DNA of 64,000 nt from assembly GCA_033239525.1 (NCBI GenBank), contig BSYO01000024.1, positions 2,046,001 through 2,110,000 on the forward strand. Direction: 5' to 3'. A program made the position numbers and the translations under genes. How positions within the stretch are numbered: the stretch's first letter is position 1; every line of letters starts with the position of its first letter. Below, piece by piece: positions 1 to 10,600 of this stretch. This stretch comes from Nepenthes gracilis. Its lineage: Eukaryota > Streptophyta > Magnoliopsida > Caryophyllales > Nepenthaceae. The notes beneath the pieces are model-generated. The model was not told the DNA's origin. It saw nothing but the letters and a program-made list of their open reading frames with translations, and made no database searches.

Positions 1-2047
1 GCATCATCGTATAAAAACAGTACTCATAAATCAGGAATAGGGATATCGCATAGCAATCACGTAAAACAAAATACCATGTCCGTGAATCCCTGAAAATCAA
101 GGAGATGTCTCGTATTAAATCGTCGTCCGTAATAACTCGTCCTTCTGGGACAAAATCATATAAACCACGATCCGGTAAAATCTCGTAGACGATATTATAT
201 CATATGATCCAAGGTCACATACGTCGCAACTGTCACCACATCCACGTGGGACACATTCCGTCGTCCGGATCTAAAACTCATAATGCAGAAATCAAGAGAA
301 AACCGTTGGAACTAAAACATAAATCAAAACACGTTTCAGGTTTATCATATCAGCACGTACGAGACATTCCTATCGCCCATCCGTGGGCCAAACCACGCAT
401 CTCAAATCACAAGACACCCAAATACGTGCGTAAATACAAAGCATGCACGAAATCGAGAACCAAAGATCAATGATACCAACTTGAGGAAGGGTTACCTCGT
501 CCAAGAAACACGGCTATATCGGGCTACTTAATTAGGCCAATAGCTTAAGGCTATCCATGTACTGGCTCCAATAGATTAGGAACTTGCTCACTATGTTTTA
601 CCACTGCGCTTTGGGTGCAACCTAAGTTTTAGTTATATATTAGGGACGTCCGAATATATTAGTTTTTCGTCAATTCCTTACGATGGTTCTCAATTAAATA
701 CGGTGGGCGCATCACTACAAATATCTTCCTTCCGGCCGAAGTAGCCTCAATCTTCCTTCCGACGGAAGTAGCCTATCATATACGTCCCCGTCGGGACAGC
801 CTTCCCGTCGAGAGCGGCGCCACAAATAGCCAATATCTCGGATCACAAATCGACCCCTAGGGTCTCGGACCACCATAGTCCCGTAGTGATCCCACCCCCG
901 GCAGCATGCATGGTTAGTGCAAGGCCTGGTTCATGGTTCCACAATATACGGATACACAAATATACATATATATCGTCAGGGTGTCAATCCCTCCAAATCA
1001 TAAATATCAGTACAAAACCACCGCACAACCGATAAAATATACATGCATGTACACAATTGATAAATTGAGGGTATTTAAAAATACATGCATGTTAATAAAA
1101 TCCCCCACAGTAGTCAAAATGCATCGAAAATTAAATCAGACCAAGAATAGGGCTAGAGGATACTTGCCTTAACATTATACTCCGCAGATCTGAAGAAAGG
1201 ATGTCCCGAAGCATCCGATTTGTACCTCCTCTCTCCTGCCTCACGTGCCTCGTGCGCACAGCCCCCCTTCTCTCCTCTACGCATGGCCACCTCGCCGCTG
1301 CTGCAACCGGCCACCTCAAACGGCCGTCGCCGGCCTTCCCGGTGACCCTCGTCACCGTGGCTGTCTCCCGTCCGGCCGCCGTCCTCTCTCACGGCTCCTC
1401 TCCTCGCACATCTCGTCTTCTCGTGCAGCTCACGCTGTCACTGTCGTTGCTGTCGCCGCTCCACTGCCGTGCCACTCGCCTGGCCGTCGTCGGCCTCCGC
1501 GGCACCACCCAGCCGGCATCGACGCCGTCACACGGCCACCACTGCACCTCCCGTAACCTCGCCGACGCTCTACTCGTCCAACCCACACTGCGCCCACAAT
1601 CGCCTCAGCCCACGCCACTGTAGCTTGCGCCGCGCCACCACTGACCACCGTCGCCGCCGATTTCCTGTGCCACCGCCGCCGATTCTTCCCTTCTCCTCCA
1701 TCTTCTTCGCGCTGCAAACCCTAATTTCCCTTCTCCCCTCTCTCTCCTCTTCTCCCCGACTCCCATTCTCCTTTTCTTTTACTTTTTTTTTCTTCTTTTT
1801 ACTTACTTATATATTATTATTATTATTATTATTTTTATTATATATATATATACACATATATAACTTTCTTTTATTTTTAAATCCAACTCGGCCTCCGAAC
1901 AATATTATGGGCACACTCTGGGCCCCACTCCGCACCTCTGATCATTCCCGAAAATTTTACGATATTTTAAATTATTTTTACCACGTCCGAAATACCCAAA
2001 ATCATAATTAATATTAAAATAATCTAAATGTGATCCGTAATATTACA
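1..2047 (-). mobile_element. Partial LTR of Ty3/gypsy copy A
   Basis: This stretch aligns by eye with both LTRs of the complete element at 46708-55327. Shared landmarks are the 'lowland' run of short imperfect repeats with the motif gcggaagtagcc (here near 722-775), the cacatgcatgt-type motif near 1040-1090, the Pro/Arg-rich GC block at 1200-1700, the AT microsatellite near 1815-1865, and the terminal motif before 2047. The window opens roughly 450 bp inside the LTR. The element runs on the minus strand, so this is its 3' LTR and the missing part lies off the left edge. Pro/Arg/Ser-rich reading frames inside it are compositional. Confidence 0.85.
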
Positions 2048-4455
2048 CTCTCCCGTCCTTTTAAAAATTTCGTCCTCGAAATTTATGCATATCAATCCTT
2101 GAACAAAATAAGAACAATTCTTTCAAACTTTACCTCGATCAAAAGATTCCTCCAAAAATCTGATCATCAGCACCTGATCTTTCTATCCCAATATCAGAAT
2201 CAAAATCTCAACATAAAATAGCTTCTCGAAATCAGCAACGATTCACACTCGATCACATGCCGATAATCGACCCATATTTCTGTCAACATACATACAGAAA
2301 ACACATCATCACGATCTATCAAACTCGGAACAACGCCAATCTGCTGGCCACTTCTCCAATTCATTGCAAAACCTCAAAAGTTCTATCGGACCTCAACCTC
2401 AATTCACCATTTGCCCTCGAAACTTGAAATTCTTCTCTTCATGACGCTTTCAGAAATATCTAACCACTCTTCTCCATCATCCACTCAGGCTACAGATCTG
2501 ATCTCATACTTGAATTCTCGAATCAATTCTTGTAACCGATAGCTATGAATCCACAAGCTTCCACTGCGCAACTCTGATCAATCATCTACTTCCAATCGCA
2601 AGAATATATCTTCCAATCGCAATCAAGGGCTTCAAAATTAGAATACCGTGCAATTTTCTCATCTCGATAATATGTCGACGACCAAACTCAAGAATGACTT
2701 TCTGATCAGCAAGTAAAGAACCGACTTCATCAACTTATCCATTATCATCCAAGATGCCACCAAATTCCTCGCTGTCCAACGCAAACCAAAACAAAATCTG
2801 GAAGGCTTCTTCCTCTTGGCTTCTACCTTTAGGCACAAGACGCATTATCAACTCGCCACTCCGCCAGTGAAGAGTCTTCAACGTTCTTAACAAACTTAGA
2901 TCACTTCAGCTCCATAACAGCTGCTGACAACCTCAACTGCTCCCTGAGCTTCCATCCGACAATCGAGGCTCTGCTTGATTGCGTCCAACTTCATGACCGC
3001 TCGAATAAAAGGATCTTCACTTCTGATCTTCACAAAAACATCTTCCGCAGATAGGAGCTTGCTTCGGAGCCCAATCCTGGCAGGAATTACTCACCGATAA
3101 CTCTACAACTTCTCCGCTCAAAACAAAGATAGAAGACATTGCAGCACAAACTCTTAACGCAACTTTGATCCTGAACAACATACGCATAGGCTGAGAATAG
3201 ATCCACCTACCTACTCCTTCGTCGACAAAATCTCCTTCTACTCCGTGAGATTTCAGACCGATCCAATCGAAGCCGCCACTTTTCCAAAATCACAGGACTC
3301 AACAAAACCTCCACATGATCAATGCCCTCAAACCGGATTTCAAATCAGATTTTCTACCTAGGAATCCAAATCAAACTTTACCACTAAGGGCTACGGACCG
3401 ACGTGCTTCCGCTTTTTCTTATGAAAAGATACATAACAAATCCGAAGACTTTCGACCCAAAACATTGTCAATAATATTCTCCTTTTTTGAAATAATTTTC
3501 TCAAGCATTTATAATCAAATTAAATAACAATTATCTTTATACAAATAACATTTCTAAATCCTCAAAGCAAATACCTCAACTGCTAACTCCAAGCCATAAG
3601 TGAAGTAATTTTGATCAAAAACATTTAACCGCCGTAACCCATAGGCAACTACCTGAAAACACTGCATCAAAACACAACCTCAAATCTTCCTCGAGAGCAT
3701 CACAACCAACCACAGATTAACTTGATCCATCTAAGATTGACCAAATTGACATTGTCGGTAATCTGCCCTTCATTTCTAGAAAGCTCTCATTACAATTGCT
3801 ATTCCAATAAACACCGATCGTGTCAAAGCCAAACGTCCCATGGACGCTACAATTCCCAAGGAATCATCATCAAATCGCTTAATAAATTCAACTAAATCTA
3901 AGAAATCGCGCATCTTCGCAACAAACGATGGTCCTTCCCCAACTGACCACCGCTTCAAACTTCTGTAAATATACAAACATGCCATCGAAGAAACAACACG
4001 CCCAAATAACACTACTTACAACCAACTCGCATCTCCTCAATTGGGCAAACCACAAACAACCCTTCGCAGCTATGACACGCTCCTCGGACGAAACTCATGC
4101 CCCACATAAATTCATCGAACAAATCAAAACATCATTAATGAAACGATCATAAATATACCAAAATATGACCGAAAGATCATAAGATTCATATGACCTACAA
4201 AAGATGCCAACAAAATCACTAACCCAAAAATATCGCCGAAGCTCACAACGGCCGCATCTTTATCTTGAAAGCAACCTTAGGTATATTCTCCCGATATCCT
4301 TAATTGACAATACTCCAAGTATAGATCGATTTAGAAAACATCGAGTACCAACCATTGATCAAACAAATCACCTACCATTTCCTAACATTCGCTTATCAAA
4401 TAATTCATTTCCCAAACGAATTAAATTTTAATAATTCATAGATAACCTCATAGAT
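2048..4455 (-). mobile_element. Internal region of Ty3/gypsy copy A, truncated
   Basis: The block begins with ctctcccgtcctttt (2048-2062), which on the minus strand is a polypurine tract next to the LTR. It matches 49206-51478 of copy B nearly throughout. Copy A keeps about 150 bp around 2580-2735 that copy B lacks. The match stops abruptly near 4455 and unrelated DNA follows, so the 5' half (gag, protease, 5' LTR) is gone. Remnants of integrase (not individually resolvable), RNase H and reverse transcriptase are present on the minus strand. Confidence 0.82.
3555..4160 (-). pseudogene. Degenerate RT-RNase H of Ty3/gypsy copy A
   Basis: On the minus strand, 4012-3776 encodes the reverse-transcriptase thumb region (PSFVAKMRDFLDLVEFIKRF), the usual place of the gypsy RSFLGLAGYYRRF block. 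Just upstream, 4142-4131 encodes FIND where Ty3/gypsy enzymes have FxDD, so the first active-site aspartate is asparagine. An RNase H remnant lies at about 3712-3555, matching the better preserved copy in element B. Stops and frame shifts separate the pieces. This is a dead pol fragment. Confidence 0.75.
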
Positions 4456-4599
4456 AACAAATCCCCCGTTGACACTCCGACGCATAAGTTAGAAATCTTC
4501 CTCAATAAATGGAGGAATGCACGTTTAAAGGTAAACGTGGTGAGAATGCAAAGATGCATTGATGAGGGAAGTGTGAGAGGGATGTATTTGGAGGCTCGA

Positions 4600-4985
4600 G
4601 CTCCATTAATGCGCCTAGCAGAGGGGCGGCTTATAGGTGCGCCCAGCAGAGGGGCGGCTTATAGGTGCGTTCGCGGAGGGCGGCTTGGAGGTGCGCCCGC
4701 GGAGGGCGGCTTAGAGGTGCGCCCGCGGAGGACGGCTTATAGGAGCACCCGGTAGAAGGGCGGCTTATAGGTGCGCTCGGCAGAGGGGCGGCTTATAGGT
4801 GCGCCCGCGGAGGGCGGCTTGGAGTGCGCCCAGCAGAGGGGCGGCTTATAAGTGCGTCCGCGGAGGGCGGCTTGGAGGTGCGCCCGCGGAGGGTGGCTTG
4901 GAGGTGGGCCCGCGGACGGCGGCTTATAGGTGCACCCGGTAGAGGGGCGACTTACGGTTGTGCCCGCGGAGGGCGACTTTAAGAA
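4600..4985. repeat. GC-rich minisatellite, 26-28 bp unit
   Basis: About a dozen imperfect copies of a unit close to ggtgcgcccgcggagggcgg followed by cttata or cttgga. Copies differ by substitutions (gcggag versus cagaggg) and 1-2 bp length changes. Reading frames across it (Gly/Arg-rich) are by-products of the repeat. Confidence 0.9.
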
Positions 4986-5029
4986 GAAGGACTAAATGGT
5001 ACTAGTGAGTAAACATTTTTGTTACCTGA

Positions 5030-5330
5030 GCGGAGGGTCAACTCTTGGACTGCGAGCTTCTAACTCCGGGATGGAGGGCTCCTGACTCCGGGATGGAGGG
5101 ATCGTGACTCCAAGACGGAGGGTTGAAAGCCTCCTGGTAGGCGGAGGGCCGCGGCCTCCGAATGGCGAGAGGGTTGATGGCCTCCCGGGCGGGAGGAGGG
5201 CCGAGGGCCTCTGGTGGCGGAGGGCCGAGGTCTCGGACTATAGGAGGGCCTGTGGCCTTACGGGGCGGGAGAGGGCCGAGGGCCTCGGACGGCAGAGAGC
5301 CAAGGGGCCTCCCTGGATGAGAGAGAGAGT
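5030..5330. repeat. Second GC-rich minisatellite, about 30 bp unit
   Basis: Repeats built on gactccgggatggaggg, grading into ggcggagggccgagggcctc. They are more divergent than the neighbouring array and may descend from it. They lie inside the same LTR-like block, upstream of the minus-strand TATA box. Confidence 0.75.
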
Positions 5331-5594
5331 TGAGGATCTCCGGCCGCCGATTTGTTCTTCATTGGAGACGGCTAGCAACGGCTATACCATTCTCTAAGCC
5401 ATATGGAGCCTTATGGAGCTTTTTCGAGCTTCTCCCACTTGTCCCTCAATTCTTGAGAATGCTTGCTTTTATAGTGAAATTTACAGTTGTATTATTTCTC
5501 AAAAAGCAATGTGGGACTTTTAATTTCAAAGAAATATGTTGGATAGTGGGCTTGCTGCGGGCCTGGCCCATTGGCCCATGGTTATTGGACCCAT

Positions 5595-7140
5595 CACATT
5601 GGAATTGGCATATTTTTTGAATAAATAAATAAAATAGTTTTTTAAGGAAGAAATGGTAAAACAAAAGAACTAAAAGAAATAAATTAAAATAAAAACAGAA
5701 AAATATTTTTCAAAATTGCCTTGATGATAATAAAAATGCTCCTTTAGACAGATTTGAACTGAAAGAATAAAAACAAAAACAAAAACATAAAATAATATTT
5801 TCAAGAATATCCTAATTGCCAAAAAATAACAGTTATTTTGATAATTCATAATTCATAATAATATTTTCAAGAATATTTATTTTATGATAATTTATAATAA
5901 TAATAAAATTATTATATCATAATAAATAGGATTAATTATATAAATTTGCTATTTTATTCGGTTGATTATAATATTATAAAAGAATATAAATAATTTTAAA
6001 TTATTTTTTCATATTTATATCTTTGTTTCATACTTTTAAACATATTTAACTCATATTTTCTCATAAATACTTTTATTTTCCTAGGTTTTAAGTGCCTCAA
6101 TTACCTTAAACATTAATCATTTATCTTTTATTCAATAAGTATACTTTTAAATATTTATAAATATTATCATTTATTATCTTAATTTTTAGTATTATTTTAC
6201 TCACCCACTTAATATTGTCATCTTTATAAGAAGGGCAACTTTGTGAAAGAAGAAAAAAATCTTGATCATCTCTCCTTTTGTTACACTTTGTTGGGATTTA
6301 TTTGGGTGGCTAGTAAAGCTTTAGTTTTCTATTGTTTTCGGATAATTATTGCTAGCTATTATTTTCTTTATCTGAATAGTAAAAAATAACACTGCCTTCA
6401 ATAACACGTAAGTCTCTAATATTGAATATGTGGTAGAGTTAATCACCATTTACTTTAGAGATAATATTAGTACTTTATATTTGATTCATTTCATTCGCGT
6501 ATTATGAAAGAGGTGATGTATCTTTCTGCAGAATGAGGGATCCTACTTCACAGAATAGGTAGTTCGCCACATATTTGATTTTTTTAATAAAATTTGCATT
6601 AAAAAATTAAATATATAGCGAAATACCTGTTTCGTAGCGTAGAAACTCTGATCTCATTTTTTTACTGTATGACATTCTTTCGACTTATGGATCGTAAATG
6701 GGGCTTTATATTTGTGTCGGTGTTGCTCGTGATCTACTTTGTAAATTTTAGGAATTTTTTAAAATACTATTTTATGTATTTTATTGAGTTTAATAATATA
6801 TATATTTTTTATTATTAGTCATTTATTATTAATGAGTCCTAAATTTTAGATCATTTTAAATATATATTTTTTGAACAATCTTTATTTTTATCTTGATACA
6901 TATTTAATTATTTATAAAAGTAAATATAAGAAAAAGAAAAATAAAATAAACACATATATGAAGTGAAAAAACATAAAAAAAACAAAGAAAAAAAAGAAGG
7001 TGGATCCAATTATTGGTTTTTATATGAATTTAAGGGTCTTAATTTTATATTATAAATAAAAAATTAACATTAAATGATAAATTTTAATATTAATTTTTTA
7101 TTTTTGAAAATAAAATCAAAATTCAAAAATTCATTTAGAC
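5595..7140. other. AT-rich intergenic DNA, no gene seen
   Basis: Very AT-rich sequence with poly-A/T runs and no sustained reading frame on either strand. It separates the left transposon cluster from the DDT-domain gene. No recognisable element ends were found. Confidence 0.6.
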
Positions 7141-7682
7141 TAAGCGTTCTCCTTAACCATGCCAGTGGAAAGATGCGACCTCAAAGAAGCACTTTCCCTG
7201 TCTGTCTTTCTCTCTCTATCTCCTCTCGCCTTTGCCCTGTTGCCCTAAAAATCCCAAAAATCCCAATCTCTCTCTCTCTCTCTTTCTTTCTCTCCCGCTT
7301 TCTCTCTCCTTCAAGGTAGCCCAAGTAAAATCGATAAGACCACAAAGAAATACTTCAAAATTTTCCCGCATACGCTCAATTCGCAAACACAGAGCAGACT
7401 GTTGAATTCCAATTTCTGGTCTGGCCTGAAAAGTTTTCAGGTTTTCAATTTGTCATTTTCTTCTGTGCATCTTCCCATCTTCCCCTGTATTCCCTTCGTC
7501 TCATTTTTTTGCTCCGGTCATATTGAACGGAGAAGATAGGAAGAGGATGTGAGATGATGGTCCGCATCTCTAGTTAACAGCCTTCATTTTCTCTCCCCCA
7601 TTATTTTCCTTGATTTTTTCCACTGTACCCAGAATCTCTTTCCCACTGCAAACACCCAACTTGATTCCCCTTCCCTTCTCCA
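7141..7682 (+). promoter_or_regulatory. 5' leader of the DDR4-like gene
   Basis: Base composition changes sharply to CT-rich sequence (tctctctc runs at 7200-7315), typical of plant 5' untranslated leaders. A short upstream reading frame starts near 7554 (MMVRISS then stop). The transcription start was not located. A leader intron is possible but not demonstrated. Confidence 0.45.
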
Positions 7683-10600
7683 ATGCAAACATATGATGGT
7701 CTTTCACCTAATGCCTCCCTAATCGGACCAAACCCTGATCATCTCGATCTCCCTACCATGGGCGATGCCGTTTCGGCTCCGATCCACCATTCACAACCCT
7801 CTTCTCCTCACCAAAAAACCCACAACAACGACAACACTCAAAGCTACAACGGCAACGCAACTGAAGTTAGAAACACCGAAAACAATGATAGCGAGAGTAA
7901 AATTAGTAGAAGTAATAAGGAGAAAAATGGTACCAATAGTGATGCAATAGTGAGGAGGGAGCGGCCATCCCGTGCTTGCACAGCCCGGGCGGCGGCGTCT
8001 AAGTTGTACGTGGAACCGTCGGTTATCGAGCGGAGGCCGAAGCCGGCGGCGAGGAGAGAGAGAGGTGACGCGCAGGAGGAGGTGGAGGAGGAAGAGCAGA
8101 AGGATCAGAGTCGTCATATTGTAACGCCGCTGGTGAATTCACCGCCGGCGGGGCAGTTTCCTAGGTGGAACTTGAGGGCCGCGTGGGAGTTGGCTTCCAT
8201 ACTTAATTTTCTCAACGTCAGTTCTCTTGAATGTTTTTTTTTTTTCATCTCTTGTTTTGGGAAGTGTTTTCAGTGTTTTGTTTCCCCTTTTGCGGACTTC
8301 TGTGTTCGGGTTTCAGATTTTCAGGCCGCTTCTGAAGATTACAGTTGAGTTCAGTGCTGAAGAGTTGGAAACAGCATTGATAACTCCCAACAATACATTG
8401 GGTGACATTCATATACCATTGTTAAAGGTTGGTGCTTTTCACTTGTGGAGAATTAACTTGTGTTTTTATTTGGGCTTTTGGGACAATAAAATTTGTGTTT
8501 TTAGTTGATGGAAAGTTTTTACAGAAATCTAGGATTTGAATAAGGCCTTTTGTGCATTGTGCTGGCCAGCTTGTTAAGTAGTTTGTCGGTGGATGTTCTA
8601 ATGTCTGAAGAGGTTATCTTAAATCCTAGCAGTAGGTAGTCAATGCAATTTTTCCTCTATTTTGGGAACAAAACTTACATTTAGCATCATCTTATTTTAA
8701 AATGTAGGTTTGTGATGGAAGTTGATGCTTGTAACGTATATGCTTACCCTCCAAAAGGATAATATTTTCTTCTAATTTGTAGAGTGGATTCAATTGAACT
8801 ATAAAGTTAATTGTTATAGTGACGATCATGTTCTTTGACTTTGTAGTCGAGAGGATAAGTTTCGTTAGGTGAGATAGGCAGCTAGTTGAATAAACTGTGA
8901 AATTTGTGGTAAGAGATGATGTCAAGTCAGATATACTACATAGTTAGCATTTGCACCCTCGTGCTTAGCCAAAAGAAGAAAAAAGGGAAGATAGCTTGCA
9001 CCATCCTCTTTTCTTATCCCTTTCTGGCAGGAAGAAGAGGAGTGCTGAATTTATAGGGAGAGGAAAGAGGTGAACTGACTACTATAATTTACAATGTTAG
9101 TAGTGCAGTTTCATGTGCTAGGATGGGTTAGCTGTTAGAAGTCACACCATTGTTTGTATATTTGTTTTCCCCTTTGGTAAGGGGTTTTGTTGATTTGTTG
9201 CATAAGGAGTCTTTAAATGGGAGCTGATGGACCAATGTGGGGAGGAAGCAATGTGAACACTTTTTTTCTAGAAGTAGGAGCTTTGCTTGATTTTGAGTCG
9301 GACTTTTGGAGGTGACAACCTTAGGATTAATGGGTTTATCTTCTTTTTCAGTCTTGTTGATTTTAATTGTAATGTGTGGAAGTCATTATATTGTTGTTGC
9401 GTAGAAAAGGATTGCTAATTGTCTAAGCCTTTTGTTCAGTTATATGAGAGTGGGCAGCATATGGACGGCCAAATATGTTGCCCTGCTAGTTTTAGAGTAG
9501 CTGCAAATGAAGAAGAGAGAACTGGTAATGCCTAACTTTCACCTGGGAGTTAGCGGAATTAATTATTTCCACAGTTTTGTGAGCAGGAAAGTTGCGGACT
9601 TTGTTTGAGATGCTTCAATGCATGTGCAAATTAAGAAATTTTGGTTTTCATTGTAATAGGAAAGCAATTGTTAGGTTGTCCCTGTATGTGGTCCTTCTGA
9701 AGGTGGGTGGTGCGCTTCCCCTTGGTAGGCTATTTGGAACTTGACCAACAAAGGTTCTCTTGGAAGTGGCTACATGATAGGTGAGTTCTGGTGGAGCTTG
9801 GTGTCATGTTGTGCTGGCAGGAGTTGACCACTTAAGTGATAGTTGATTTCAATTATGGGACTGTTTTTATCATACGAGGAGGTTATTTATTTGTTCTTTT
9901 CTTCAGATATGCCTAATTTATCTGATATTACTGCCTGCTATTGTTCTAGTGTAGAATTATGTGGGGCTTTGGAAATCTTCATTGTTTCTTGTTGATTTAA
10001 CGTTCAAGTTTCTCCTCCTGCTCTTCGAACCACTCCCCAACTGTCATCCTCAACTTCACCTTCTCAATTAGTTTGAATTTAATTGCCTGCATTTTTAATT
10101 ACTTCTCTATGAAAAGTCTCTTCTATGTTGTTATTGTGGATTTTGTTTTTTCCTACGGGCTATTTTGTGCATTGTAAGAACTGCTGATCTCCAGAAATAT
10201 ATTCACATTGAAGGTATGGCTTTCATTTCAAAGTCTAAAAGGGCTGGAAGTAATGGTGTACCTGTTTTGAGGAGGTGAAGATATCAGTGTTTTTATGCAT
10301 CTCGTCTTTTTTTTTTTTTTTCTTGTCTATTTTGGTGGGCGAGGTTATGATATTTGTATATGTGGTATCACCTCTGTGATGGAATATATCTTTTTTCTCA
10401 ATGCCCATTTGGCCTTGCTTTTAGTCCTTTAAAAGTTCTTTTTATAAAGGCTATTTTCAAGTTGTTTCTAATTGTGACTTCTCAAAAAAAAAAAAAAAAA
10501 AAAAAATCTTTTGATCCATTTGTAACTTGTCCAAGTGAACTTTTGGAATTTCCAAAAATCTATGTTTGGACAAGCTTTTGCTTTAGGAGTAGAGAATCTC

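Larger units (their letters stand above)
4456..5594 (-). mobile_element. Probable LTR (minus) rich in minisatellites
   Basis: The right edge reads ...ggacccatcaca, so on the minus strand the block opens TGTGATGGGTCC, an LTR-like start shared with the 42389-43328 insertion. A minus-strand TATA box (ctataaaagc, near 5465-5476) lies about 120 bp inside. The left side contains gacactccgacgcataagttagaaatc-like sequence, related to blocks near 41890 and 56110. GC-rich tandem repeats fill the middle. No target duplication could be found and copy A does not resume beyond it, so the left end may be a recombination joint and the left boundary is approximate. Confidence 0.45.

Noticed and set aside
1201..1623. 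Pro/Arg/Ser/His-rich reading frames of 100-180 codons in the LTR (also 48300-48764 and 54336-55005)
   Set aside because: They lie inside LTR copies, overlap in several frames on both strands, and show no conserved protein motif. The GC-rich LTR composition explains them.
4537..5397. Gly/Arg-rich reading frames over the minisatellites
   Set aside because: Frames exist because the repeat unit lacks stops. No protein family, and the unit length changes would shift the frame.
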